Shown: positions 1 through 7,389, counted from the first letter of the stretch. The stretch is DNA of 59,172 bases from Bacteroidales bacterium (GCA_015709215.1 JACCQN010000019.1:1-59172); one strand, 5' to 3'. The notes: generated from the letters alone by a model not told the origin. Numbers and translations: made by a program.

Positions 1-2
1 AA

Positions 3-833
3 CTGCTAAGAGATTCAACTGTAATTGAAGATTGGGGCGAGTCATATTTCTACAAAGTAGATAGTAGTCAGCAAATTAACCGCTTTGCGCATCAGATCGA
101 ACAGCAATCTTATTATGGGCAACTGAATTTTGGCCTTAATGAAAACTTCAGTTTAACGACAGCTTTGCATGTGATAAGCTGGGAGCAAACACAAACGCAG
201 GCCGAAGTGGTTGAGGGTTTTGCTTCTGACACTGCCTATTATTTCTATGACGGCTCCGAAACATCTTTTTTCAAAATACCATTGTCCAACCTCGAATTTA
301 ATACTATCGACTTTAATAGCACAGATTGGGCTTTTTATCTGGGAAGCCAGTTTCAGAGCATATTAGGCGAAACCGGAATTTCGGCATCCATTGCCAGAAT
401 TAGCGCACAGGAATACCTGCAATTCAATCTAGGACAAACTTATTATCCTTTTGGAAATTTGAAGCTCTATGGCAGCTCAACAGTTTCGTTCCTTACCGGA
501 AATAAACGCAACGATTGGCTGTTTTCTCAAAGTTTATACATTAAACTGTACAAACAAAATTGGATTGAAGCATCCTGGAGCCACGGAAATCATTCAGGTT
601 TCAACTCCGGAAATGCTTTTCTGGTTTACAACACCCCTTATGAAACACTAAACAGGATCAATACAGTACTTTACGCTCAGCTCTCCAATCATTTAAAACT
701 AAGATTGAGTTATTCGTGGCTCGATGGTCAACATTCTTTAGCAACTATCAGTCAGAACAACGAAAACTTAAATACAGAATATTTATCATTTCAATCAAAC
801 TTAATCACAGGAGGAATCCAATGGAATTTTTAA
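3..833 (+). CDS. Outer-membrane beta-barrel protein, 5'-truncated
   Basis: The reading frame is open from the left edge, so the true start lies outside the window; about 276 C-terminal residues are visible. They alternate short hydrophobic/aromatic strands with polar turns and end in a Trp-Asn-Phe terminus, as outer-membrane barrels often do. I recognise no named family. The last 13 bases overlap the next gene, so the two are probably translated together. Its position beside a cytochrome locus makes a porin or cytochrome-partner barrel conceivable, but nothing in the residues shows this. Confidence 0.6.
   Translation: MLRDSTVIEDWGESYFYKVDSSQQINRFAHQIEQQSYYGQLNFGLNENFSLTTALHVISWEQTQTQAEVVEGFASDTAYYFYDGSETSFFKIPLSNLEFNTIDFNSTDWAFYLGSQFQSILGETGISASIARISAQEYLQFNLGQTYYPFGNLKLYGSSTVSFLTGNKRNDWLFSQSLYIKLYKQNWIEASWSHGNHSGFNSGNAFLVYNTPYETLNRINTVLYAQLSNHLKLRLSYSWLDGQHSLATISQNNENLNTEYLSFQSNLITGGIQWNF
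809..815 (+). promoter_or_regulatory. Shine-Dalgarno AGGAGGA of the TPR gene
   Basis: An AGGAGGA box sits five bases before the ATG at 821. It decides this start over the longer upstream open frame beginning at 716, because only the 821 start gives a clean signal peptide. Such a strong box is unusual in this phylum. Confidence 0.7.
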
Positions 834-1441
834 AATCACAAATACTGCTGATTGCCATCGTATTATCGGCAGTTTTTACACAAGCACAAACATTTGAAAA
901 ACAAGCATCTGCCTTCGAAAATTCTTACCGATTCGAAGAAAACGGGAAATACAACGAAGCCATCCAGGAGATTTTAAACATCTATAATGAAGCAAATTAT
1001 GAGCATAATCTGCGACTTGGCTGGCTAAATTATGTTTCGGGGCGATTTACAGAATCATTACCTTACTATCAAAGGTGTTTCACGCTAAAACCCCTCTCTA
1101 TTGAAGCTCGCTTTGGCTTTGTGAATCCGGCCGCTGCACTAGGAAACTGGACACAAGTAGAGAATCAATATCAGGAAATTCTGCGTATTGATCCTCAAAA
1201 CACCCTTGCCAATTACCGTATGGCCGTTATTGCTTATGGCCGCGAAGATTTTATGACCTCTTTGCGCTACCTAAACAAGGTAATCAATTTGTATCCATTT
1301 GATTACGATACTGTTATTTTACTTGCCTGGACAGAATTAAAACTTGGTAAGCTTCGTGAAGCAAAAATCATGTTTCAAAAAGCATTGCTCATCAGGCCAG
1401 GAGATGTAAGCGCCAGCGAAGGTTTAAATTTGGTGCAATAA
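821..1441 (+). CDS. Secreted TPR protein
   Basis: This 206-residue protein begins with a signal peptide ending Thr-Gln-Ala-Gln near residue 23, then carries about four to five tetratricopeptide-like helical pairs (for example around residues 115-135 and 170-200). TPR arrays are protein-binding scaffolds, so a periplasmic assembly or adaptor role is likely. The start is fixed by the strong ribosome site and signal peptide. It overlaps the barrel gene upstream by 13 bases and converges, one base apart, on the OB-fold lipoprotein gene. The client is unknown; the coupling suggests it serves the upstream barrel. Confidence 0.65.
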   Translation: MEFLKSQILLIAIVLSAVFTQAQTFEKQASAFENSYRFEENGKYNEAIQEILNIYNEANYEHNLRLGWLNYVSGRFTESLPYYQRCFTLKPLSIEARFGFVNPAAALGNWTQVENQYQEILRIDPQNTLANYRMAVIAYGREDFMTSLRYLNKVINLYPFDYDTVILLAWTELKLGKLREAKIMFQKALLIRPGDVSASEGLNLVQ

Positions 1442-1442
1442 A

Positions 1443-2162
1443 TTACATCGCCACTGCCCGTTTGGCAGAAGCATCTTCCATCAGAAATTCGTAAAAATAT
1501 CCTGAGCCCAAATCTTTATTTAAGACGATACGTCCTTCAAAAACAACAACATCTCCAACAGGGATAACATCCTGTGTGGTTACCGTAAGGTCGAAAAATT
1601 TATCATGAGAAGTACCATCTTGAATATGTGCCCAGTTTTTGCCCATAATTCCGGTATTGAATTTTGTAACCTCACCGGTAACTTTAATTACTTGATCGCT
1701 ATATTTTCCAGGGTTTGAAAACAATTCAGAAAGTGGCACTACACCTTCTCCGTGTTTGATTATTTGAACCGCCTTTTTATCTGTTGCCGGACGTCCTTCG
1801 TGCTGCTGTGCCGGTGCCGAAAGATTAGCTGTTTTTGCAGGAATGGGCAGGGTGCTGATATTATCTACAAATAATACTATATCAAAAGTGCGATCAAGAT
1901 CACGGCTATAAAAATCTTTCATTTCCATAGCTTGCGTAAAATGCAGTTCGTCGCCCTTGCGCGCATCCATTGTGCTTACGGCAATCCAAAACTTTTGACT
2001 GCCTTCTTCTACATTTAAGTAGGTATAGGCATTTGCTTGCACTACATCCACAACTTCAACCGAACGGTTATCAGGGTCGATGGCATATCCAACATCTACT
2101 TTGCCTTGATTACAGGCTGTGAGAAAAACTATGCTGATTAAAATACTGAGATAAAGCTTCAT
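1443..2162 (-). CDS. OB-fold (tRNA-anti-like) lipoprotein
   Basis: The 239-residue product has a lipoprotein signal peptide with the lipid-acceptor Cys at about residue 17 (Leu-Thr-Ala-Cys). Its C-terminal half, about 130-235, reads as an OB-fold: Ser-Asn-Pro-Gly-Lys-Tyr, then Val-Thr-Gly-Glu-Val strands and an Asn-Trp-(Ala)-His-Ile-Gln-Asp-Gly segment. That pattern is shared with exported OB-fold proteins often found near periplasmic cytochromes. The N-terminal half also looks like a related beta fold. It is separated from the cytochrome b gene upstream by a terminator and has its own promoter box. No enzymatic role can be assigned. Confidence 0.65.
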   Translation of the reverse strand: MKLYLSILISIVFLTACNQGKVDVGYAIDPDNRSVEVVDVVQANAYTYLNVEEGSQKFWIAVSTMDARKGDELHFTQAMEMKDFYSRDLDRTFDIVLFVDNISTLPIPAKTANLSAPAQQHEGRPATDKKAVQIIKHGEGVVPLSELFSNPGKYSDQVIKVTGEVTKFNTGIMGKNWAHIQDGTSHDKFFDLTVTTQDVIPVGDVVVFEGRIVLNKDLGSGYFYEFLMEDASAKRAVAM

Positions 2163-2226
2163 GTAATATGGAATTTTAATTTGTTAAATAATTGCTTTGA
2201 TTGAGTTACAAATGTGAAAAGCTACG

Positions 2227-2234
2227 CAAAAATA
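2227..2234 (-). promoter_or_regulatory. Candidate Bacteroidetes -7 box for the OB-fold lipoprotein
   Basis: On the minus strand the bases read TATTTTTG, matching TAnnTTTG, about 65 bases before the start at 2162. No convincing -33 box was recognised. Confidence 0.4.
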
Positions 2235-2310
2235 AGTTTTTTCGTTCGAAACAGTTGATTCTTAATTTATGTTCATTGGGATTGTTAAAACTACATGTTT
2301 TTTAGTGTTA

Positions 2311-2346
2311 CAAAAAATGCTGCAAACAGGTATGGGTTTGCAGCAT
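2311..2346 (-). terminator. Rho-independent terminator after the cytochrome b gene
   Basis: Eleven-base perfect arms (ATGCTGCAAAC at 2317-2327 and its complement at 2336-2346) enclose an eight-base loop. On the minus strand the stem is followed by a run of six T. It separates the cytochrome b/c pair from the OB-fold lipoprotein. Confidence 0.85.
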
Positions 2347-2371
2347 CTTGCCTTTTATTCAATGCTCAAAA

Positions 2372-2989
2372 TTAATGCGGCTCATGAAATCCATTAACCA
2401 TGCTCTTGAAATTACTGGTGGGAGTGCTTCCCATTGTGGAAAAATAAACATGAATCACTAAAAACATGGAAAGCATAAATCCAACAACAGTATGCAAAAG
2501 TGCTGTTAAAAATATTCCTGAGCTTTGGAAAACCTTATCAATAATCATTTCCGGGAACAATAATGCCAGGCCGGTGATAATAATTACCGGCATCATGCCA
2601 TACATCGTTACGACGTAAGTAAACTTTTGCAGTGGATTGAATTTCCTTGACTGATTGATCGGGAAAGGTGTAGGTTGCTTCTTAAAGACCCCAAACAGAT
2701 AATAGTTTAGCTGCTTCAACAGATCATCAAAGAGCGTCTTCCAGTTCATTTTGTAATAGGCTCCATTAGCCGTTGCCAGATTCCCCATTAGAAAAATCAG
2801 GTAGTTAAAGCTAACAATGATTCCGGCAATATTGTGAAACTGAACAGCCAGATCAAAACGAATCAATGGCCAGTCAGGATTTGAATATTGCATGCTCAGA
2901 CCGGTGGCCAACAACACTAAAAACATAAACGCATTAATGGCATGCCACAAACGCAGCCAAATTGGATATAAATAAAATCGTTCGCTCAT
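2372..2989 (-). CDS. Cytochrome b561-type membrane protein
   Basis: This 205-residue integral membrane protein shows four hydrophobic spans (about 14-34, 50-70, 124-146, 158-184). His16 and His52 in the first pair and His166 and His180 in the last are placed to bind two b-type hemes, as in the membrane subunits of formate dehydrogenase, hydrogenase and thiosulfate reductase. It should pass electrons between menaquinol and a periplasmic partner. The gene follows the 7-heme cytochrome with a three-base gap, so the two almost certainly form one quinol-oxidising or -reducing module. No catalytic molybdenum or hydrogenase subunit is nearby. Confidence 0.8.
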   Translation of the reverse strand: MSERFYLYPIWLRLWHAINAFMFLVLLATGLSMQYSNPDWPLIRFDLAVQFHNIAGIIVSFNYLIFLMGNLATANGAYYKMNWKTLFDDLLKQLNYYLFGVFKKQPTPFPINQSRKFNPLQKFTYVVTMYGMMPVIIITGLALLFPEMIIDKVFQSSGIFLTALLHTVVGFMLSMFLVIHVYFSTMGSTPTSNFKSMVNGFHEPH

Positions 2990-2992
2990 GGA

Positions 2993-3949
2993 TCAACGGT
3001 TTTTAATGCGGAAGAATACGTGAATAAGAATTCCAACTATTGCCAGCCCGAAAAGTATGATACTAATAATATTGAAATAATAATTGCGATTAGCTCCAAT
3101 AACATACGATTCATTCAGGATTACTGCATTTAGGAACCCATTTTGCCTAGCTTCGATGTTTTGATACTTATACAAAGAAGCCATTAACATGGTATTGGAT
3201 GAATGACATTCAACGCATTTTTTCACGGCAAGCTCCTTCTCAAGAATATTGTGAGCAACCCAAAGTGTATCTTGCTGAGAGGTATGACATTCGATACACC
3301 TCACTGATTTCAGATGCAAATCATAGTTGGGAATAAAATCATGAACCAGAGCCAGATCAGGCTGAATACTATCTGTAATTCGCAAAAACTGCACAGGATC
3401 GTTATGGCAATCAACACAGGTTTGATTGTGTGCCTTAACAATTTCGCCAATACTAAAATCGCCACGTGTCATCGCTTTGTATGCATGCGGATCGTGACAC
3501 ATCCAGCAATTGAAAGTTTCATCATGCCGGCTTGAGTGAACACTTTGATAAAATTCTTCTTCGATAAGATCAAAATTGTACTGTGCGTATGTTTCGTCTC
3601 CACCATGACAGTCGATGCACGAATACATCATATCCAATCTCAATTCAGATTGATGCGGAAAGTTTTCATAATCAGGCGAATGACAATCAATACAGGCAAA
3701 ATGACGGTGCACCCCTTGATAGAATGCTCCTGTATCGAGCACATAATTAGGGTTCATTACCTTGCGCTCAATCATACCTGAAAAATCATTCTCAAAACTA
3801 TATACTTGTTGTCCGTGGCAATCAAAGCAATGCTGATTCATCTCAGCATTGGTTGGTGGAGCTTCCATGTCGACCATTAATTGTGCAACTGAAAAATCAC
3901 TCCAAAAAAACGCCAGCACAAAAAGCGGTAAAATAAATAAGGTTCGCAT
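2993..3949 (-). CDS. Membrane-anchored seven-heme cytochrome c
   Basis: The 318-residue protein has a signal peptide ending Val-Ala-Gln near residue 23, seven CxxCH heme sites (CFDCH, CIDCH twice, CWMCH, CVDCH, CIECH, CVECH) and a C-terminal membrane span at about 288-313 followed by a basic tail. The anchor keeps the heme wire at the outer face of the inner membrane. Several additional His residues could be distal ligands. With the cytochrome b gene three bases downstream it forms a probable quinone-cytochrome electron conduit. It resembles general cytochrome c3/NapC-type multiheme proteins but not a named enzyme; no nitrite-reductase or hydroxylamine-oxidase signature was seen. Confidence 0.85.
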   Translation of the reverse strand: MRTLFILPLFVLAFFWSDFSVAQLMVDMEAPPTNAEMNQHCFDCHGQQVYSFENDFSGMIERKVMNPNYVLDTGAFYQGVHRHFACIDCHSPDYENFPHQSELRLDMMYSCIDCHGGDETYAQYNFDLIEEEFYQSVHSSRHDETFNCWMCHDPHAYKAMTRGDFSIGEIVKAHNQTCVDCHNDPVQFLRITDSIQPDLALVHDFIPNYDLHLKSVRCIECHTSQQDTLWVAHNILEKELAVKKCVECHSSNTMLMASLYKYQNIEARQNGFLNAVILNESYVIGANRNYYFNIISIILFGLAIVGILIHVFFRIKNR

Positions 3950-4075
3950 TCAGTTAATAATTAGTGTCAGTTTATCTCTTAGCAAAAGATGTTTAAAGCT
4001 TTGAAATTCAAGTATGTTTCTGACAAACCCTTTCAAATAAATAAAACTCAACGCATAAATGATAAAATATTCATC

Positions 4076-4127
4076 AAAAAGGCTTACATGATGGTGCTTT
4101 AATTGTGAAGCAACTCATGTAAACCTT
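4076..4127 (-). terminator. Two-tier hairpin terminator of the mono-heme cytochrome gene
   Basis: An outer stem (AAGG and TTACATGA pairing with TCATGTAA and CCTT, one mismatch) contains an inner TGCTT/AAGCA stem. On the minus strand five T follow. It lies beyond the duplicated 3' segment and closes the DUF5777/mono-heme transcript. Confidence 0.75.
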
Positions 4128-4140
4128 ATTGATACATTTG

Positions 4141-4524
4141 CGTGCTTTTAATTATTTTTTCAAAGTTCTCAAGTAGTTAATCACTGCCCAACGCTCTTCT
4201 TCATCAACGATCTTACTTTCGTAATTAGGCATTTCATCACGGCCGATAATAGACATATAGTAGAGTTCTCCATCTGATACGCCATCTTGCCACGCGGCAT
4301 CAGCCAGGTTGCCCGGATCATATTCCAGGTTACGTGCTTTTAATTATTTTTTCAAAGTTCTCAAGTAGTTAATCACTGCCCAACGCTCTTCTTCATCAAC
4401 GATCTTACTTTCGTAATTAGGCATTTCATCACGGCCGATAATAGACATATAGTAGAGTTCTCCATCTGATACGCCATCTTGCCACGCGGCATCAGCCAGG
4501 TTGCCCGGATCATATTCCAGGTTA
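4141..4524. repeat. Exact 192-bp tandem duplication
   Basis: Bases 4141-4332 and 4333-4524 are identical at every position compared. The next copy boundary (4525-4532) repeats the first eight bases CGTGCTTT, so the duplication is bounded by an 8-bp microhomology between a site just past the original stop codon and a site inside the cytochrome gene. The unit is 64 codons long. Perfect identity means it is recent or an assembly artefact. Confidence 0.95.
4152..4332 (-). pseudogene. Duplicated 3' fragment of the mono-heme cytochrome c gene
   Basis: This is the downstream copy of codons about 80-139 of the neighbouring cytochrome gene, complete with its own stop codon at 4152. It lacks a start codon, signal peptide and the CxxCH heme site, so it should not make a functional product. 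The intact gene ends at 4344 within the other copy and is unharmed. Confidence 0.8.
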
Positions 4525-4763
4525 CGTGCTTTAGGTCCGTCACCTTCTCCAGTATTTCCATGGCAGGAACGGCAATGTTTCATATAGAGCTGCTTACCAT
4601 ATTTTTCTAAAGATGCATCATCTTTGTAGGTATTCTCCATTGTAACATACTCCTGAGGAATTTCCCAGGGTCCGCCCTTTTTCTTTTCTTGTGGCACCAT
4701 AAATGCCATTAACATCAAAGTACCAATTAATAAAGCTGCGACAGAAAAAAATCGATTATTCAT
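4344..4763 (-). CDS. Mono-heme cytochrome c
   Basis: A 139-residue exported class I cytochrome c: an N-terminal hydrophobic signal/anchor (about 6-24), one CRSCH heme site near residue 64 followed by Gly-Asn-Thr-Gly-Glu-Gly-Asp-Gly-Pro, and an Asp-Glu-Met-Pro-Asn-Tyr segment whose Met should be the sixth ligand. Such proteins shuttle electrons through the periplasm. It lies 28 bases after the DUF5777 barrel gene, same strand. The last 60 codons are copied in the 192-bp tandem repeat downstream. Small size and Met ligation suggest a relatively high redox potential, which is inference. Confidence 0.85.
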   Translation of the reverse strand: MNNRFFSVAALLIGTLMLMAFMVPQEKKKGGPWEIPQEYVTMENTYKDDASLEKYGKQLYMKHCRSCHGNTGEGDGPKARNLEYDPGNLADAAWQDGVSDGELYYMSIIGRDEMPNYESKIVDEEERWAVINYLRTLKK

Positions 4764-4791
4764 AATAATATAATTTAAATAGTTAGTATTC

Positions 4792-5664
4792 TTAGAAACT
4801 CCATAAACGTGTTATAGAAAATCCAAACATCAAATCTCCTTTGGTCCAGTCGTTTTGGTTGAACATAGCATTATGCTGCGGTACAATTCCATCGGCTGTT
4901 GACACATAGATATGAAAGGCGTGCGTGCTTGTACGAATTTCCCATCCCACACCAAGATTAGGTTTTGACGGATTCGTAAACTCCCGGTGCTCAGCAATTC
5001 CTTGTATTTTGAGTGGAATATCATACTGAAACAAGATAGATGACTGAGGTGAAAACCTAGCTCTTCCATTAAAACCAACTGAGATTTTGTCGTGATCGAT
5101 CAGCGAATCTGTTTTATTATAATGTGTAAAGCTGGCATTAACCTGAAGCGAAAGCCAGTCGTTTACTCTGCGGCCAACAATTAATTGTGTGAAGTATGAA
5201 AAACGATCCGAACCTTTGTAATCAAGTCCATATACTTCCTTATTTCTTCCATCAACACCCATATTGGCATAAACTGCAACAGCAACCGGAATGGTATTCC
5301 GACGGGTTTGCTCAAAAATGGTGTACTTCACCGAAAAGTCGTTATACATATTCAGGCGTGTGATTCCATATCCAATCTGTAAATTTTTAAGGATTGAATA
5401 ATTGAGTCCCATCCGAATGTTTGCACCAGGGGCATACAAACCGAATAAATCACTGAAACCATTATCCATTGTACCAAATTTATGCTGGATAATGTATTCA
5501 AGTGTTTTCGGGGATTGAATAACGGTAGTTTGGTTATCAATCAAATAACCACTTTCGAAAGGAGCCCAAACTGGTTTGTCTTTTGGCTTTGCTTCTTCAT
5601 TCTGTCCGATTGCAAGCGTAAACGAACTTACAATCAGTGCTATACTTAATAAATATCTTTTCAT
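4792..5664 (-). CDS. DUF5777 family beta-barrel protein
   Basis: I place the start at 5664, where a typical signal peptide (Met-Lys-Arg-Tyr-Leu-Leu, ending Ala-Ile-Gly-Gln) begins; the longer open frame to 5736 adds an unlikely leader overlapping the upstream gene. The mature 270 or so residues show amphipathic strands and the segment Pro-Phe-Glu-Ser-Gly-Tyr-Leu-Ile-Asp-Asn typical of DUF5777 barrels in Bacteroidetes. It ends in Leu-Trp-Ser-Phe, a common outer-membrane barrel terminus. It sits between two mono-heme cytochrome genes, which suggests an outer-membrane part of the same redox pathway. Function of the family is not known to me. Confidence 0.75.
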   Translation of the reverse strand: MKRYLLSIALIVSSFTLAIGQNEEAKPKDKPVWAPFESGYLIDNQTTVIQSPKTLEYIIQHKFGTMDNGFSDLFGLYAPGANIRMGLNYSILKNLQIGYGITRLNMYNDFSVKYTIFEQTRRNTIPVAVAVYANMGVDGRNKEVYGLDYKGSDRFSYFTQLIVGRRVNDWLSLQVNASFTHYNKTDSLIDHDKISVGFNGRARFSPQSSILFQYDIPLKIQGIAEHREFTNPSKPNLGVGWEIRTSTHAFHIYVSTADGIVPQHNAMFNQNDWTKGDLMFGFSITRLWSF

Positions 5665-5683
5665 AATTCTAGCCTTTCTATGG

Positions 5684-6076
5684 TTAATTATTTTGAGCAC
5701 CCTGTTGTATCCAACCCAAAATGATAGCAGCTTCACTCAAACTCAGCTTTTTCCATCCATGTGTGTTCGACGAGGGGTGAGCATACCAGTAAATCGAACT
5801 TGACTCAGGGTCATCAAGATTAACATATGCCGGCACAATTGCATCAAAAGCCTTACTCGCTGTGAGATCTGGTGCTGTGGCGCCTGTTGTATGACAAGCA
5901 GTACAATTGTTTCCATCAGAAAAGATAGGCACTACTGCCGACTGAAAAGATATCGTATCAGTAGGATCTACAGGATCTGGCTTCGGAAGCTCAATAAAAT
6001 CATACGTACAGGCTGAAGCCAGCAATAGCAAAACAATGACTGCCAGGCTCTGCTTTAGAATTCTTATTTGATACAT
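5684..6076 (-). CDS. Mono-heme cytochrome lipoprotein
   Basis: This 130-residue protein has a lipoprotein signal peptide with the acceptor Cys near residue 23 (Leu-Ala-Ser-Ala-Cys), a proline-rich spacer (about 31-41) and a short domain with one CTACH heme site near residue 58 and a C-terminal helix containing Leu-Ser-Leu-Ser-Glu-Ala. The architecture resembles the small c-type cytochrome domains found as lipoproteins in Bacteroidetes. Nineteen bases separate its stop from the DUF5777 start, so these are co-transcribed with the mono-heme cytochrome. It could hand electrons to or from an outer-membrane partner; substrate unknown. Confidence 0.75.
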   Translation of the reverse strand: MYQIRILKQSLAVIVLLLLASACTYDFIELPKPDPVDPTDTISFQSAVVPIFSDGNNCTACHTTGATAPDLTASKAFDAIVPAYVNLDDPESSSIYWYAHPSSNTHGWKKLSLSEAAIILGWIQQGAQNN

Positions 6077-6096
6077 AGTTTAACGTATTAACTTTT

Positions 6097-6140
6097 AAAA
6101 GAAAGCTTCCAGGACCCACTTTTATGTGTTGCCTGGAAGC
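6097..6140 (-). terminator. Intra-operon terminator or attenuator
   Basis: GCTTCCAGG at 6105-6113 pairs perfectly with CCTGGAAGC at 6132-6140, and on the minus strand the stem runs into TTTCTTTT. It lies between the 6-heme lipoprotein gene and the next three genes, so it would lower downstream transcript relative to the 6-heme protein. Confidence 0.75.
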
Positions 6141-6157
6141 CTTTATTGGGTTAACTA

Positions 6158-7222
6158 TTATTGTTGAATGGCTTCCATAGTGTTTTGAAGCACTCTTTTA
6201 ACATACGATGGATTATGAACACCTAAGCTACGGTCTTCTGATAAAGCTTTGTAGTTCAAAACAGCACCTGCAACTTCTGGAGTATAAGTGCCAGCAACTG
6301 AATTATCGCTACCTTCATTCATAGCTCCCATTGCATCAAGCATTGCTTTTAATTCTAATAGCATTGCTTCAACCTCAGCTTGTAATTCTTCAGTTTTTAC
6401 AACATACTCATCAACATTAGGATGACAGCTCACACAACCAGCTGTATTTAAAACTGTTGAGCCGTGATAATCATATCCTAAATACATGGTATGACCACCA
6501 GCTTGTGTACCATAGGCTTCAGCCATATGACAAGTTACACAGGTATTTTCAATATTTGCGTGAGGATGGTTATTATAACCTGTACCTGGCTCGAACAAAC
6601 CTGTACCTTTTACAACGTTAGCCTGTGGTCCGTGGTGAACTCCGTATCTTGTGTTTGTAATGGTAATATCTTCTCCGCCAACAGTTGGGAATGGATTAAC
6701 CGGACGACCCTGGTGACAGCTGGCGCATTGGCTTCCTGTTCCATAATCAGGTGTTTGCGTAGAGTTGTTAAGTGCAACTGCGCCTGTTACTGTGAGTTCC
6801 CAATCGGCAGGAGTATAAGTATCATGCACTTTGTGGCAAGTGTAACAGTTAGGTGGATTAGGGTTGCTGATAGCAGCACCATCGGCTGTTGGATCATAAG
6901 TACCTGCGTGATACCCCAGAAAACCCTGGCTGGTATGACAAGTTGCACAGTCGCCCGTGTTACGTTCAAAATTACCACCCATTGCATGGGTCGAGTTTTC
7001 CCATTGGATAGTTTTGGCAAATAATGCCTGAGAATTGTTATGACATTCAATACAGCCGGCAGTTCCATCCTGGCCGTTGATGCCATCTTCGCCATCCTTT
7101 CCGGGTATTCCGGCAGGACCTTCCTTGGTACAGGACATGATTGTAAGAGATGCCATAAAAATACCTGTTATGGCCATAGTCAATTTTTGCATTCTTTTCA
7201 TTTTTTCTGGTTTTTGGTTCAT
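6158..7222 (-). CDS. Six-heme cytochrome c lipoprotein with collagen-like segment
   Basis: The 354-residue product carries a lipoprotein signal peptide (acceptor Cys near residue 31, Ile-Met-Ser-Cys), then seven Gly-X-Y triplets starting Gly-Pro-Ala, then six CxxCH hemes near residues 56, 91, 124, 164, 227 and 261, and a helical, Met/Leu/Glu-rich C-terminal region (about 275-354). Extra His-rich stretches may supply distal ligands. The Gly-X-Y run likely forms a stiff tether lifting the heme domain off the membrane. I kept the first ATG, which has AGGA five bases upstream; a start at 7201 is possible. An FNR-like palindrome upstream suggests control by oxygen or redox state. It could be surface exposed. 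Confidence 0.85.
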   Translation of the reverse strand: MNQKPEKMKRMQKLTMAITGIFMASLTIMSCTKEGPAGIPGKDGEDGINGQDGTAGCIECHNNSQALFAKTIQWENSTHAMGGNFERNTGDCATCHTSQGFLGYHAGTYDPTADGAAISNPNPPNCYTCHKVHDTYTPADWELTVTGAVALNNSTQTPDYGTGSQCASCHQGRPVNPFPTVGGEDITITNTRYGVHHGPQANVVKGTGLFEPGTGYNNHPHANIENTCVTCHMAEAYGTQAGGHTMYLGYDYHGSTVLNTAGCVSCHPNVDEYVVKTEELQAEVEAMLLELKAMLDAMGAMNEGSDNSVAGTYTPEVAGAVLNYKALSEDRSLGVHNPSYVKRVLQNTMEAIQQ

Positions 7223-7271
7223 CTGTTCCTAAAGTTTTTCTTTAAATTCATGCTTGAATTATTTTCTATTG

Positions 7272-7307
7272 CAAGATTAGCAGTAATTACCATGATCACC
7301 AAGATTA
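7272..7307 (-). promoter_or_regulatory. Two TAATCTTG boxes, candidate -7 elements
   Basis: On the minus strand TAATCTTG occurs at 7300-7307 and again at 7272-7279, one base off the TAnnTTTG consensus. Use of the first would put the FNR-like palindrome roughly 70 bases upstream of transcription start, a known activator distance. Confidence 0.3.
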
Positions 7308-7322
7308 TAAAAATGACATTAT

Positions 7323-7341
7323 AAATCTTGTAATAAGATTT
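7323..7341. promoter_or_regulatory. Inverted repeat AAATCTT-N5-AAGATTT
   Basis: Perfect seven-base arms with a five-base spacer, in the non-coding region upstream of the 6-heme gene. It could be an operator or a short hairpin; it has no T-run typical of a terminator on either side. Confidence 0.4.
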
Positions 7342-7356
7342 AGCATAATACATTTA

Positions 7357-7370
7357 TTGATGTGGATCAA
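7357..7370. promoter_or_regulatory. Perfect FNR-type operator
   Basis: The bases TTGATGTGGATCAA match the classic FNR consensus TTGAT-N4-ATCAA at every defined position. The site is centred about 141 bases before the 6-heme cytochrome start. CRP/FNR family regulators control anaerobic respiration genes, so oxygen- or redox-dependent control of the locus is likely. The regulator itself is not in the window. Confidence 0.65.
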
Positions 7371-7389
7371 CTTTTCAACTTTCGAATTC

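Noticed and set aside
4152-4332. Extra cytochrome gene downstream of 4344
   Set aside because: It is the copied 3' fragment of the tandem duplication, lacking the start and heme site.
6491-7024. 177-codon open frame antisense to the 6-heme cytochrome gene
   Set aside because: The opposite strand encodes six CxxCH sites and a lipoprotein signal; this frame is a Cys-rich shadow of those codons.
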